Part shown: piece after piece, positions 1 to 13,682 of the stretch
How positions within the stretch are numbered: position 1 is the first letter of the stretch
Layout: every line of letters starts with the position of its first letter
Assembly: GCA_963514095.1 (NCBI GenBank)
Contig: OY741277.1
Location: forward strand, 6,477,409 to 6,541,408
Source: Eutrigla gurnardus
Taxonomy: Eukaryota > Chordata > Actinopteri > Perciformes > Triglidae
Direction: 5' to 3'
Length of the DNA: 64,000 bases
Translations under genes and position numbers: made by a program
The notes under the pieces: generated by a model
The model's input: the letters and a program-made list of their open reading frames with translations, nothing else
Database searches by the model: none
What the model was told of the DNA's origin: nothing

Positions 1-869
1 TGCATTACCGCCATCAATCACCTAAGCTCATAGTGACTGGCAGCTGTCGCCTCTTCTCATCACATTCTCATCTCATCCTGGCTCGTTGGCTGACTGGCAA
101 ATAAGATATCAGCAAAAGACCATAATGTGCCGTACGTCACCTCGGAGCTCTGCGAGTCTTGTTGCTGTGGCGATGTGCAGAAGGTTGTGGTGCCCTGATC
201 TGTAGTCTCTCCAAAAGGATAATGAGCCTCATGGCTCCCCAAATGAATGGCATGGGTGGACAAGGTTCAGTCTGTTTCCCTGAAATGAGCCTCCATACTT
301 TCAACAAAAAGGCCACAAGGCTTTTTTTAGCCTTTTTAATTTCTTCCCCATCCCAACTAATTCTGCAAGAAATAACTATGGACAAAAAATAAAGCAGAGT
401 TCAAATATGCAAAGAGCCTCAAGGACGATCGTGCACACCAGTGCGGTTAATAGTGAGAGTAAACAATAAGAAATGCAACACCAGCTGACATTTTGAGGTC
501 AGCGTCATTCTGCTCTTCATCTCTGGCTCCTCAGCATTCCTGATTAGCGGCGGTGGCTTTGAGGGGGCACATTGGAACGGCTTGTCCAAGGAGCTAATTA
601 AGAGAGACATACAAAGCAACAAACAAAACAAAATATCAGCGACGTTAAATCTCATCTGAAGGCACTGAGCAGTACAAACATGCCACTCAGTCAACCTTAC
701 CCCCCAACCACCCAAACCCAAACGTGGTGCGCTTGCTGCTGAGGGGACAGAGAAGAGAGACAGTGCAGTGATTTTGGCCATCAAACACATGTCATCTTCC
801 CTGAGTGGGCAGGCAACAGAGGTGGCTGAGGGAGACGGCTGTTGCAGCATACTACCAGGTGAAGAAAAG

Positions 870-871
<2 letters not shown>

Positions 872-903
<32 letters not shown>
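872..903. repeat. (GT)16 microsatellite
   Basis: Perfect GT dinucleotide run. On the opposite strand it produces Thr-His-repeat open frames that are not genes. Confidence 0.95.
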
Positions 904-904
<1 letters not shown>

Positions 905-3900
905 AGGGGGCTGAGGGGAGCAGATAAGGGGTAGACAGGACAGAGAGGACAGTCGCTCACAGCACAGGGACTTCCCAAGTGTGAGTCTGTCAAGCATGGA
1001 CTCCTGTGACAGCCACAGTGAACTCCTGGTGAGCTACTGTTTCCCCTAGCACGGTCAAGATTAAAATGGTTGTCCTCAATGCACTGACCGCCCACAAAGC
1101 CAGACACAGGTGTTTAGACAGACCAAACAGTTGTGGCTGAAATGATATAATGTGGACAGGAAACTCTCTGAAAGCTGCGTGACAAAGTTCACATCACCCA
1201 CATCAGTATAAAAAGCAAAGTTTACACTTAAACGGTAAAAGTTATATATTTTACCTGTCTTTTGGTGTGAGAAATCATTGCGGTTTCCTGCTGAGGAAAG
1301 GAAAATGTTCTAATGTCACTTTCATTACAGAGATGAAGACACCTGTCGAGCAGCGATTTCAATAGCCTCCTTGAAGCCACCATGAATCCTCCCTTCCTCA
1401 CCTTGTATTTTTTTTTCTGCTAGTTAGTGGCAGAAACCAGTTGATTGAATCCTGAACGGTCGTTGCTGCTGCGCGGGCGCCGGTCCCCATCGAGCACCGC
1501 GGGGCCGAGGGAGATCTGGAACCCGGCCCCGCAGACTCTGAAGCAGCCCTATAATGACGGCTCTCAGCGAGACTCTGATTTCATTGAAGCTTTGATATGA
1601 GCGCTAATGGCTGCTGACAGATAGGCTCACTCCCCCCTCATCATGCTGCTTCTCCTTGTATTCCCCCAGCCTCGCCAAGACCTGGCTTTACCAAGAATTG
1701 ATTTAATCTGACCTTTGCGAGAGTTGTGTTAAAGCCACATTAACCCATCGATGATTAATGAAGTGGGTTGTATAGTGATCCAACAAAGGCTGGTGATATT
1801 AACTCTGAACGTGGCGTCCCATGTACCATTACATTCCCCTTGGTTCGCCTCCTTCCGTCATCAGGATGCGGCCGTGTCTGTCTCCGGTCAGATCTGCACG
1901 ATGCCATGTTTGTTTAAAACGTGCAAACAGACGTCGAGGAACACTCAGCCTCTGTCATGTCGTGTTATGTTTCATGCCAACCGAAGAGATATGCAGCCCA
2001 TCATTCCATATATACAATGCAACGCACGCACATGCAGGCCCATGCATACATTGCCAAACATGGGCACGCGGTGTCACACACCCTTCATCCCCCCGTAGAC
2101 TGTTTGTTTACATCCCTCCCATCCTACATGAGGTGTAGCCTGGCCAGCCGACCGTAGTGTTCACCACGCGGATAGTCACAACAAGTTAGCCTCTTCATTC
2201 GGCCCACGTCCGTGCACACTGAGCTAGCAGGTTTAAGCCGCAGCAAGGGCACGTCAACCAAAGAATGCACTAATCAATCACATTTCACTTGGAGCACGCC
2301 CGGGCTAAACCACAACCTACTGTCATCATCCCTCCTCCTACTGTTCCTTCCTCCTTGGCTTTCTCCGTGTCTCCTGAGCACACAGAGTGGGAAACACTTA
2401 ATGAATCAGACAAGCTGTTCACATGGACAATAATGAGAAGGTTTTGGTTGAGGGGAACCACAATTTCTAGTTTCCACTAAGGCACTTCAGCTAGTGTTAC
2501 AATAGTAATGAATAGTACCACGGGGACCTCTGTTAGATATAGTCTTATTAAAAGGTCAGCGCTGCACCAGACTTACATGGAGGAAAAGTGGTTGACAAAT
2601 GCATGAAACATTTTATGCTACTAACTTGACGTCAACACGTCTGGAGATTGTAAACTCAGTTTAGGAATTTCCGTTCAGGAAAGTAAATTAGGTTACACAA
2701 TGTAAACAATGAAAAGGCATATCTTGAGCAAAAAGCTACTTTAGAAGCCTTTGATGTATTCATGGATAAGTCGCCATGCCCCCCTCCCCCTCCCCCATCT
2801 CTGCAGTGGCCCTCAGGACAACATCTTTACTGATATGAATCTGCATTACTGCAACTGGTCAAAAACTTACTGATTCACATCACAGAGCTTTCAAGCGATC
2901 ATCTATCAGCAAAACTAATCTATTTTTCCTCTCAAAAGGGGCCCTTTTTCATTTCAATTCATGGGCCTACTTAATTTAAGCACAACCTGTTTTAATACAA
3001 CACGTATTATGTGGAACGGTTGTACCCTTGAGCAATGTACTTTACCTGCATTTCTCTGGTGCAAAGCTCAGCTTTGCAAATGGGTTCCAGAATTTGTGAG
3101 TCACTTGGGATGAAAGTCTGTGCCAAGCCATGAAATAATAACACTAATATTTACATAAGCTCTCAATTCCTCCTACCTCTTTCATTTTCAACCTAATGGG
3201 AATGCTGATCAACATCGTGGGCTGTGTCTTTAACAGACATCGGGCCAAAAGAATTGGCTTACAACCTCCGGTGTAACGCAGAGGTAGTTGGGGCATGTCC
3301 AGCCAAGGTTCGTGGCACGTTGCTTTGGCGTGGCGAGGTCACGATAAACATCCTCTCGGATCCCATTTTCTAAAAAGGCTTCTAATCATGGCGAGGATGT
3401 GGCTTCATACAGGAACAGCCAGGGAAAGTACACAGCACATAGAGCTGGGAAGGCAGCCGAGACGAGGATGAAAAATGCAGTCAGGAAATACTGGAAGGAA
3501 GGCAACTGCAGAGAGCGAGTGGCCAGCTAATAACAGCTGATAAGAGAGCAGTGTAATCCAAACAATACGCTGACTAACTCCTTTAAATCTTGTCTTGCAG
3601 GAAGATGAGTTCATCATTTGCACAACTCCAGAAGCTGGATGTGCAGATATGGATGAAATGTTACCAATGCTATTTCATTTAATACATTTTCCCTGTAATT
3701 TAAATACCCTCCAACAAGATTAGCAGATTCACATAACAACTAATTCAGTTTTACATAATAAAAATAAACATCAGAGACACATAAGATGCCAGTTGAGGGA
3801 TTTCAAAGCTGCAAAAAAAAAAGAAACACATTTGGAAGAAAAAGAAAATGTTATTTTACAGTTTTGTAGCTCCAAATAAAATCCTCCGATGCATTCTCCA

Positions 3901-6900
3901 CTGGAAATCATAATTTGTTATCTTCCCCACTTGGCGAGGTCAGGAGACTAACAGGAAGCCTATGTGGCAAATCACACCTCCTTTATGAATCAAAACAACC
4001 TTTTTCCTCATCCTCAAACACAATCTGCTCGGCTGCCCCATCTCCCATGGTGTCTCTGGTAACAGATGTTTATCCTGAGCCCACCGAGAGGAGATGAGGG
4101 AGTGAGGCGAACAGAACCGGCTCTCCAGATGAGCAAAAACAAAACACGGGCCATGTTTTTCCGATGGCGGGGCTCCGATTCTCTTTCGATCCCGTGTCTT
4201 TTTGGCGTGTTCTTTTCAAAAAGGAAACAACTGAATCAGTGCCGGTGTCGGTTGTTGAAATTACGATTTCAGGTGGAATCCTTTTTTTTTTTTTTTTTTC
4301 TTGACTGTGTTGCCTCTCATAACATTGATTTACCAATGCTGACCTGTCTATGGAGAGGAATAGTGGGGGGCTGTGAGCTCATTTAATGGAATGGAAAGGA
4401 TCTATTGACCCTAAGACAGCTGAGGTACACTAGTAGATCTTTAGCTCCCTTTCTTGGCCAGTCCTTAGCCTTGAACACAAGGGGCCGTTGTGTGTCTCTC
4501 TCTCTCCTTTCGCTGGCAGCTGTGGGCTAAGCACTCATCTACATATTTGCAATTTTGAAGAGGTAGTAGCAACACCAGTCTATCATTTTCCCCCCTTCTC
4601 TTCGTTTCTAATCTTGGAAATCTTGGAAATGAGGCACACTGAGCACCGCCAGGGGAGGTTGATTATTCTAGCTGTGTATTTGCATGATTTTCTTCCTCCA
4701 GACATGCTGCTTTTCCTTTCCAAAGAGTACCTTAACACCACGAAGAGCGAAAGTCGTGGAGTGATGGACAGTAATAGACAGTCAAATAATCTGCAGCAAT
4801 CTGATGGATTCACTTTACATTACAGTATGTCTAAATATTCATGTTTATGGAGAAGCATGAGCTGATTACTGCGACTGGAAGTGGCTTTGATAATCACAGG
4901 AAAAGTAAGATACATATTTATGCTTACACTGAAAGGAATGTGGTATTGATTTAGAGCATATGGGTATTAACTTACAGGCTTTTAAGGCTTAAGTAGGGGA
5001 TATAAGTATGCTGGGGAATATTTTGTTTATATCTTAGCGATATTCATGTAGGACCGTGAAGGTATGTCGAATGAGTATGCCAAAGCCATTCCAGATGTTA
5101 CATTTGAAATCATGTCATCTCCACTTAGTGTAACAGTCCGGGAACTCCATTTGGAGTAAATGCCCCTTAAACAAGGTAGTTTTGTGGGGTATTTGGTGGG
5201 ATCAGCAGTCTTTGATCCACTCTCCTCCTCCCTGCCGGTTGGTCTCCCCTGACCTTTTGCAAACCCGATGTGACATCCACCTTTTGAGCTAAGACAATTT
5301 GACAAATAAATGATGACCGCTCACATTTTTAATTTAAGAGTGTGATGAAAAATTAACCGTGGCCAACTCAGGACCTTGATTTTTAAACAAGTCTCCGGCA
5401 GCCCGCCTAACTCTCCCGTCCTCCTCTCCCTCTCTCTACCATCTCTCGTTCTCGCTCTCACTTCCTCCTCTGCACTCCACCTCTGCTGAGCTTTTCCCTC
5501 CATTCCCCCTTCTGCTCCCACCCCCCCTCCTCCTGCCCATAACTAATCCTTATCATGCCTCTCACATAAACTGTGGATCTGGCACCAGGCTGCCCAGTCA
5601 CACAGGCTAACAGGAGCAGGGTGAGAGAGGAGAATCCAGGAGGATTCTTAAAAGGGCCAAGTGGCACAAAGGATGCTCCACAGACCCTGTTTCTATTCCT
5701 CATTTGTGACTTCCTCCATTATATTCCTCTGTCATCCCCTACTCAGCATAATAACTCCTGAAAGGTAGATAACTATTAATAGAGTTCGCACAGCACTGCA
5801 GTCATATGGATTGCCCCGCAGCGCTGTGACTAAGTAGAACTGATGTCTCCTGTGACAAGCGCCCGTGTTGCTGTCATCCAGGACGTGCAGACACTCTGCA
5901 TACATTACTGACTGCCGACTTCCCCCTCTCTCTCCGTCCCCCCTTTTTGGATGGCACCACAGCTGTCCCAAAGTGAATCCCAAATGAGAGTATCTGTCAG
6001 AGTTTGTTTGCTGCGGGCCTTGATTTGATGCTATTACTCTGCAGATGGAGCGACTGTCTCAGTCTGTGGGAGCCGATAGCTGCTGGTGGACAACACTTGC
6101 CTCGGGCCCCAGCCTGGTGGCACCCAAACACATTTTGAACAGAGAGCTGAAACTGATAAGGGTTGAAAAATGTCGTTTTTTTTTTCTTCTTCTCTTCTTG
6201 GAATCTACCCTTAAAACAACATCCTCCTCTGATTCCTCAACACGCCCTCAAGTTTGTGTTACGGAGGCCAAATGACTCAATCTTTCTCACATCTTATTTC
6301 CCTCCCTTCAGCCAGATGTTACTCTGTCATATTTCTAAGAAGCAGCTGCATTTGTAAATAATCCATGATTTCTCCTGCTGGTATATTGTGCGTCTCTTTA
6401 AGTGAGCCGTCTCCTCTTAGCCAGGGGTGGAGACCTGTTTTTTGACTTTGAAGCAAACGCTTGTTGTTTACTGAGTCCGAGGGTGACAGGAAGTCTTTCT
6501 CAAGATGATGAGGTCAATCCCTGCCCACAGCCCTGGCAGCACCTTAGCGCTGGTTATCTAACGCAAGCGGGCGGGTGACAAGTTAGCTGATTTTGCTTAG
6601 CTACCTGTTTGCTTGCCATATCGCCCGTCTACTTCCAAAGCCCCCAAAGCATATCTCTCTTCTCCGTGGCAACCATCAACTGCGCTAACCCAGAGAAAGA
6701 CTGACAGCCGACCCACTGAGGAGGTGTGTAGGCAAGTCGACCAGAACAATAACAAAACTGGAGTCAGAGGCAGAGAGGGGAAGAGGACAGACCCTAATAA
6801 TGGCCGGGCCGCGGCTTGACATGCTATGAAAAGTGACAGTGGACGAGTCATCCATTATTTATAGCAGTGCAGCGCTGGGTTATTTATTTTTTCAGCGGCA

Positions 6901-9789
6901 TGAGCAGCAAGGGGATCATGGCACAAAACAAGCAGCCAGTCGTGGCCTATTCATGTGATTGTCAGCAGACGACGAGGCGAGCCCAGTGGTGAGGGGAGCC
7001 GTGACTGTAGTTGAGCTCTGGACGCCCAGGACGGGATTTACCTCGACTATTGCTGACTCTCATTGTCCCTCTTTGATGTCATAGACATGAGAGGTTAGTG
7101 CTGCTTACCTTTGACTTGCATATTAACGGTAGGATGAGGCTCAAACTGGAATATATTCATCGTTATTGAGCTGCATTAATGCCTCGGCAGTTAAATGTGC
7201 TGGCAGCTCAGTGTTTTGTATCGTAACACATGCCAGCGTGTAAGGAGTCACAGTGGAACATTCACCGAATAATCATGAACTGTTGATAGAGCCAGCAATC
7301 AGCCGCCGTATCCATCAGTGAAGTGGCAGGATTGCTGATGTCAGTGTGAGACTGCGGTGGCTAATCTATGTGTATGGATTAGCAGAATGTTCGATAGTTC
7401 TGTCCGGGCGACTGGATCACTGCGACTGGATCTCAGATATTTATCGCTGCCGCCGAGCGGAGCGCCGTGCGTCTGGACATGGCTGAGAGATGCCACGGAC
7501 GGCCATCATGGCATTTCTGGCACACGGGAGCGTGCATGACATCAGGAACAGATGTTGCACATGGCGAGGCCCATCAAGGGACAACAACTCTGCATCAGTG
7601 CATGAATATTTTAGACAGCTTACTGCTGTACTTATCAGCGAAGACACGACTCGGCTGGCCGAGGACCCAATCAATCTGATCTTAAATTTTAGGGGATGTC
7701 ATCATTTCTTTATTGGAGAAGAGGGTGAAAACTGGGTTGCTAAAGTGCTGGCTTGCAAAAAAAAGGAAAAAAAAAGAAAAGGAAAGTGGCTTTTTAGCAT
7801 GCATTTGTTCTGGTGAATACAAAATACTGCTATCTTCATCTGGGGTAAAATCTGACAATTCTATCAAAACATTACTCTTTGGCCTGATAGAGTTGTGATT
7901 TTTTGTTGTAGCGGTGACTTTATCACCATGTGAGTCTATAGTCATACTGTAATGTCAGACTGCAGATCTCTTTCTCTTTATCTGTAGAAATGGAGTTCAA
8001 CAGCACATTCCTGTAATCCACACCCTTTTCTAAGCGCAGCTTGAACCAGAAGCCTCAACCTCTCCTTGACCCCCGAGGAAAAGAATCCCTCAACCAGATC
8101 CCCAGAGAGACTTTCATTACAGACAAAAAAACAAAATCCATGGGTGGCCAGAGTCATATTCTGATATTAGGGCAGAGGACATGGATTTGATATGAGGCTG
8201 GAAATAGTCCCATGGACTGCAGAGTGAGCCCCGGGTCCGTGTTAAGCTTTAATGGCCCTCCTCCTGCTCGTCAATCACACATAAAGAAAATGCTTAATTG
8301 CAGATTTTCAAACCAGTGCAGTGGACTGACGTCATATCATTGGAATGGGAGAGGGAAGACAGGTTTGGAATTGCTCGCGAGCTGGGGGGGGCAGATGGAT
8401 ACCGCTGGCTAGCAAAGGTATATGTCCTTGTGAGTTATGGACTCGTAGCAGCGTTTAGAGTTATGGTTTACACAGATCAGCTCAACATTCAATATCACAA
8501 TTACAGTAAAAGCTGGTGTAATGTTTCTCATACGGATAGCAGCATAAACCCCGAACCCCTAGAGGAAGCCAGACAATGCAACATAGACATATATTACAGT
8601 ATATAGAGCAGGAAGTTAATATTCATCAGTCCAGCAGCCGTATTTCAAAACCAAAGACAAGGCTCATAAATTATGATACAGATTCAATTAGAGGGAAATG
8701 ATTAGTGTGTGTTTTAACAATACATGATGACGATATGATTCTTTCATATACTACGTTCTATAATGTATGTGCCATGTGTGTTTTCATTCAAAACCATGCA
8801 GCCTTCTCCCGTAGCGGTGGAAGGTTTTGAAACAAAACAGAAGCTCACATTCCTCAACTTGTGGCTCACGTTCCACCGAGTTTACTTTTGAGAGAGGAAT
8901 GTCTTCGTTTTCCTGCTGTGGGATAATGAGGTTAATTTTATTCTGTTTAATATTCATTCAAACTCAACACATGGTTTGTGTCAGGATGAATTCATTTTTT
9001 CCCTCCACTTGAACGTGACGCTCCGCTTCCTAGCCGGACAAAAGCGCAAGCAAGCGTTTGTGATTTTAAGGCCCGGCACGACTGACGTCTCTTTTTTAAT
9101 TGACCCCGGGTCAAATAGGGACCGGGATAATATTTTTGTTAAATTATTCTCATTTCCCTATGAATCACATTTCCATATATCTCTACTTCATGCCTTATTT
9201 ATTACCTCCATACAATTACCATGCAAACGACGTCTTAACTGTCACCCCTTTCTCCCTCTGAACAGTTTAGTAAATATCAAACCATATTTATTATTAATAA
9301 ACCCGCAGCTGAAAACCCCCTTTTTATCTATAAATTATTCACGCGCTCAAAAGCTCGGGGAGTATGGGCGCCCTCCATTTGATGCCATGGAGGCCGGCCT
9401 AATTCAGACTGTTGGCTCAAACTGCTGCATGCGTGTGTCGTCTGCTTCGCCCTCGTCTATCCGTCCATCTGTGCGAGCCGTAGGAGATCATACATTTCAG
9501 CGGCAGCGCCGTGCCCGGTGACAGACTTTACACAATGGCTGTTGATTTTATTATCACAGCACAACTGGTGGAGGCCCCCCCGCTGGTTTTACCGCTCACC
9601 CGAGCCCCCCGTCGTCAGTCACTCATTGACGGTTTCACACGTGCACGCTGGGGCCTTCCAACACACACACAGACAACAAAAAGCACTATTTATTTTTATT
9701 ACCCTCTATCTCTCACATTCAAACGCCTTTTTGCCACCTCAATCGCACTTTGACATATGCTAAAAACAACAAGCAGCAGTCTACGCCTG

Positions 9790-9867
9790 CACACACACAC
9801 ACACTCACACACACACACTCACACACACACACACACACACACTCAGACACACACAGACACGCTCATT
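9790..9867. repeat. Imperfect (CA)n microsatellite
   Basis: CA repeats interrupted by CT and GA units over about 78 bp. Confidence 0.9.
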
Positions 9868-11329
9868 TGCCCATGTGCTCACTCACACTAACCTGGGTTG
9901 GCTTCCCAGCTGTGCAAGCTGTTTCTTCCATCAACATGTGTTTACTGGCAGGGGACCCTTATGTTTGCATTAGGGAGGCAATAAACAGGGAGGCCAGCCC
10001 TGGGGTTTGAAAACTACTGTTGGGGGGGGGGGGTGAACCCTCATGAGAGTGAGCCCTAATCATTGCACAGTTCAGCCTTTAATTAAATGCATTGCGAAAT
10101 GTCAAAAGCAAAGGCTCTTATTTCTGCGGGTAATGTTTTCTGGAATCCACACATATGCTGAAGTCCTCAGTGTCCAAAACGACAAACTTTGATGAATTTT
10201 TCACAGTCTTGTGGAGCGCTAACCACCTGGTCGAGTTAACGGGGCGCATGTGTGCCTGTTTGTGTGTGCGTGTGAGGGGGGAGGAGGGTGTTGACATTAA
10301 ATGAAGTGGTTTCTTGGTGCAATACACATACAAGCGAAAAGACTGATTAACCAGATGAGTGCGAGGCCTATTATTTTGGTTAATCAATAGAACCTTGAAT
10401 AACAAATGAACAACATCAAAAGAACAAGTCTATAAACAGCCACGGGCAAGTGATAGACTGCAACGGTTTCATAAAAGCCAGCTTTTTGTTGGGATATGAT
10501 AATGATTCTATTCTCTGTTCATTTGCTGGATGACAATGAACATAGGCTTGTTTTAGATCAAACTGCACCTGAAAAAAAAGGCGACTTCAAAGGTAATATT
10601 TAGATAATATTTTTTTATACAGCATATTAATGTACTGCAGTTTAAAAAAATCTAATTTGTGAGTCAACTGCTATAGCAATAGGTGGGCTGAATAGCATTA
10701 GTTGTTATAGGAACCTAAGTGAACAAAAAAACGCCAGAAAATGTAGTTAATGCCGACAGTTTTACGGCTTCAATCCAGTATTTCATGATTTATTCTTTCA
10801 AGTGTGGAGGTTTTAGAATTAAATTGATGGTTTCTCCATCCTCCATCCAAGTCTGCTTTAATGCAAATACTTTCAATAAGTCACCTTAATTAATTTCCAG
10901 ACCTGGTTTGTAGGTAATGGATGGACGGGACAGAACTCGATACTTCTATGACTAAAGTAACGCATAAAGGGAAGTCTGTTGAGGCGATTTCCTAAACCTC
11001 GGCATGAAATGAATAGTGATGGAACATTACTTCAACCAGTGCTATTAACTCAACATGATTTGATCACTACGCTGCAATTAGAAGGTGAAATCAAGATATG
11101 TGGATTTGGGTTAACGATGAACCGTTCTGTAAATGAAGGTTGATATTGCTGGAACAACATTTTTATATTCAAGTAGGTGATTTGGAGAGGAACTTTCCCT
11201 GCATGGTCCACCTGGCCTGTCCATCACTTATATAACTGTCTCCGTGAAGTCTCCATGTGAGCTGCTCCACCCAACAATGTTAGGGCAGTGGATTAAACTC
11301 GGGGTAAGTGTTTTTAAACACCCTCCCCT

Positions 11330-11997
11330 TGACGCCCGCTCAGCCAATGGTGGGGCCCTGGAGGTGGGGGGCACTGGACCCCCACACCCCCCTTGGAAAG
11401 CATCTGAGGCAGAGGGGCTCCTCCGACTCCGCTCCTGCCAGATCTGGTGTAGCCTACCCCCCTTCACCACACGACTGTCAGTGCGCATTTCCTATTGGCA
11501 AGAGGGAGTGAGAAGTAAACAGGGGAGACCGACGGGGAAGAGTGTGTGAGAGAGAGAAAGAGAGAGAGAAGGGGTGAGTGTGTTACAGTGGCAGCAGAGA
11601 GAGAGACACTTCACCGGGCTTGATCGCTGTCGAGGAGGAGAGATCGCGTCGGAGCGCGGCTTGCTCGGGCACGTGAACAAGTGGACTGTGGACGGAGAGA
11701 AGGAGTCGCTGATGGACTGTTCGAGAGCGCAGTGAGCGGTAGAAGCTGTGACGGAGGAGCGAGCGGAGCGGAGGCTGACGCAGTGGGGAAAGTTACCAAC
11801 TATGGGGATGTGTTGTTAACTGAGAGTTTACCCGCTCTTCGGACCATTCAGACTCGTTTTCTCCAACTGGATGCTATTGTAGACGAGTCCCGGCGCGCTC
11901 GTCTGTCCGGTGATCTCCCCGGTGCCGCGGTGTGTGGACCATCACCAGCTCGGTCGGATCCTTCCACGCAACACAGCCAGCGACCAGAGCGACTACG
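11330..11997 (+). promoter_or_regulatory. Probable kirrel3-like promoter and 5' leader
   Basis: This stretch becomes CpG-rich toward the start codon, unlike the flanking DNA. It contains a CCAAT at 11344-11348, an inverted CCAAT (ATTGG) at 11494-11498 and a GA-rich run near 11548-11572. A TATATAA-like string at about 11228 lies too far upstream to be clearly relevant. Three short upstream open frames begin at ATGs at 11712, 11802 and 11871. The transcription start cannot be fixed from sequence; the leader is probably about 400-450 nt if it begins near the GA run. Confidence 0.5.
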
Positions 11998-12037
11998 ATG
12001 ACGGCGCTGTACCTCGTTTTTTGCCTTATGGCCACAG
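11998..12037 (+). CDS. kirrel3l: kirrel3-like exon 1 (signal peptide)
   Basis: Encodes MTALYLVFCLMAT plus one base, a hydrophobic signal-peptide core, and ends at a consensus donor (ACAG|gtaaga). Phase 1. It is followed by a 20-kb intron. Confidence 0.85.
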
Positions 12038-13629
12038 GTAAGACGCGCGTCGGTGTTGTGATCGTTTACCACGCAGATGTGAGTGGAGAGCAGAGAGCCG
12101 CTCCACGCTGGCGCGCTGCGTCAAGCCCGTCCAGTGCGCCGTTACACAGGGGCTCCCGATCTGCTGCAGTGCCGCAATCCACTGCTGTTAATTTCCAAGA
12201 AATGTTTAATTAGTTTTTGAAAGAGTGATTACCACAAGGGGGGTGGTGGGGGGGTCCGCGGTCTGCAAGGAGAGCCGGAGCACCGGTGAATAATGGGCTG
12301 CATGGCACTGCGTAAATCCGGGCAGCTGTGATTGTTTCTGTCTTGGTTCAGATTCCGGATGTGTGAGGAAGATGCTGTTTGAGCGGACAGGCGTGAGGTT
12401 GCGGATGCGAGGGAAAGTTTTTCATGCATTACCAATAAATGATGTGGCGTTTTAGGATGAGGACGATGTGCGAGCAGGCGAGGATATTACAAGCAGCCGC
12501 GCTCCGCATCCCCGGGAGAAGTAGTGTTCCCCAGATTGATTTCCATTAAAGGGAACTGAAGGGGTTCAGCCTCGATGAAACGATGCGGGGATGATGGTTT
12601 CTACTGGGCCGTTAGGTTCGGCGTCAGAAGTTTTTTTTTTTCCTGCTCGAGTCGTAATCCATCAGCACCAGTCAGCGTGAAGGGTGCGTAAACAGATGAA
12701 AGGGTGCGTGGTCGATGATGATGATGATGATGAGGATGGGAGCGCAGTCTCGCGGGTACATGCGTTTGTGGTGGAGCAAGGCAGATAGAGAAAGTGAGTA
12801 AGACAGGGGGAGAGAGAGGGAGGGGGGGAGGAAGAGATAGAGAGAGAGAGAGCGAGAGAGAGAGAGAGAGTGAGGGGGGGGGGGGGGGGGTCGTTTGTCC
12901 GGGAAGCAGGCAGAGACATTACGCACCTGTCTGCCCCCCACACACACACACACACTCACTACTCAAAATACCCTGATAGGCAAATTAATGTTTTTTATGG
13001 AGGGCAAAAAGCACAAATTAATGAAAAAAAAGACAGTGTTTGATGTATAAAAGTAGTTTTTGCAACTTGTAATATTTATGAATCATGATGTCTGTTAGTG
13101 GAATTAACACCAGACAGAAGAGATCATTGTTTTCCAGTAAAACCATTAACGAGCATGGAGACTCCTTGAGCAGCTGGTAAAATTGACTCTCATAATTGAG
13201 TGCTGTAAATGTCTTGATGCAATTAACACCGAGCAACTGTTTTCAGAGATGTTGATCCATATGTGGTATTAACACATTAAGAGAGAATAATTCAATTTAA
13301 ATGTCAGGTTATTCAAAGATCGTCGGCGACAAAGGATAGAAATGACGAAATCGAAATACTGCTCTACCTCGGCACGAAGCAGCATTATAGCTTCCAGACT
13401 GAGTCACATGTGGTTTCACCATCTTTCAAGATCACAAATGGCAAAGCGTGCTTAATAGTGGTTTATTGTGAGCATATCTTTACCTTCAGCTCCGGTTCCG
13501 CATGGTTTTGTCATTATTCAAGGCTCGGGGGAGGGACATGACACCAGTAGACCTCTGCTCCCTGACAGACTAACAACAGCTGGATGAGAGGGGGCGGAAG
13601 CCAGACAGTGGCATATTCCTCCCCACCCC

Positions 13630-13682
<53 letters not shown>

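Larger units (their letters stand above)
1..11330. other. Non-coding upstream region
   Basis: I find no convincing gene here. Open frames are short, low in complexity or lack flanking splice sites. Visible content: a (GT)16 run at 872-903, a CpG-rich patch near 1440-1545, an AT-rich stretch near 8930-9350, a CA/CT-type microsatellite at 9790-9867 and a G run near 10021. Because the first kirrel3-like exon follows, this is probably its upstream regulatory DNA, but that is inferred from position only. Confidence 0.6.

Noticed and set aside
419..997. 192-codon minus-strand open frame
   Set aside because: Crosses the (GT)16 repeat, has a Thr-His run, no family resemblance and no exon-like boundaries.
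8976..9521. 181-codon plus-strand open frame in AT-rich DNA
   Set aside because: No domain or family resemblance and no upstream gene context; more likely chance or a conserved non-coding stretch.
12662..12959. Minus-strand frames rich in Ser/Leu/Pro
   Set aside because: Translation of GA and poly-G repeats downstream of kirrel exon 1.
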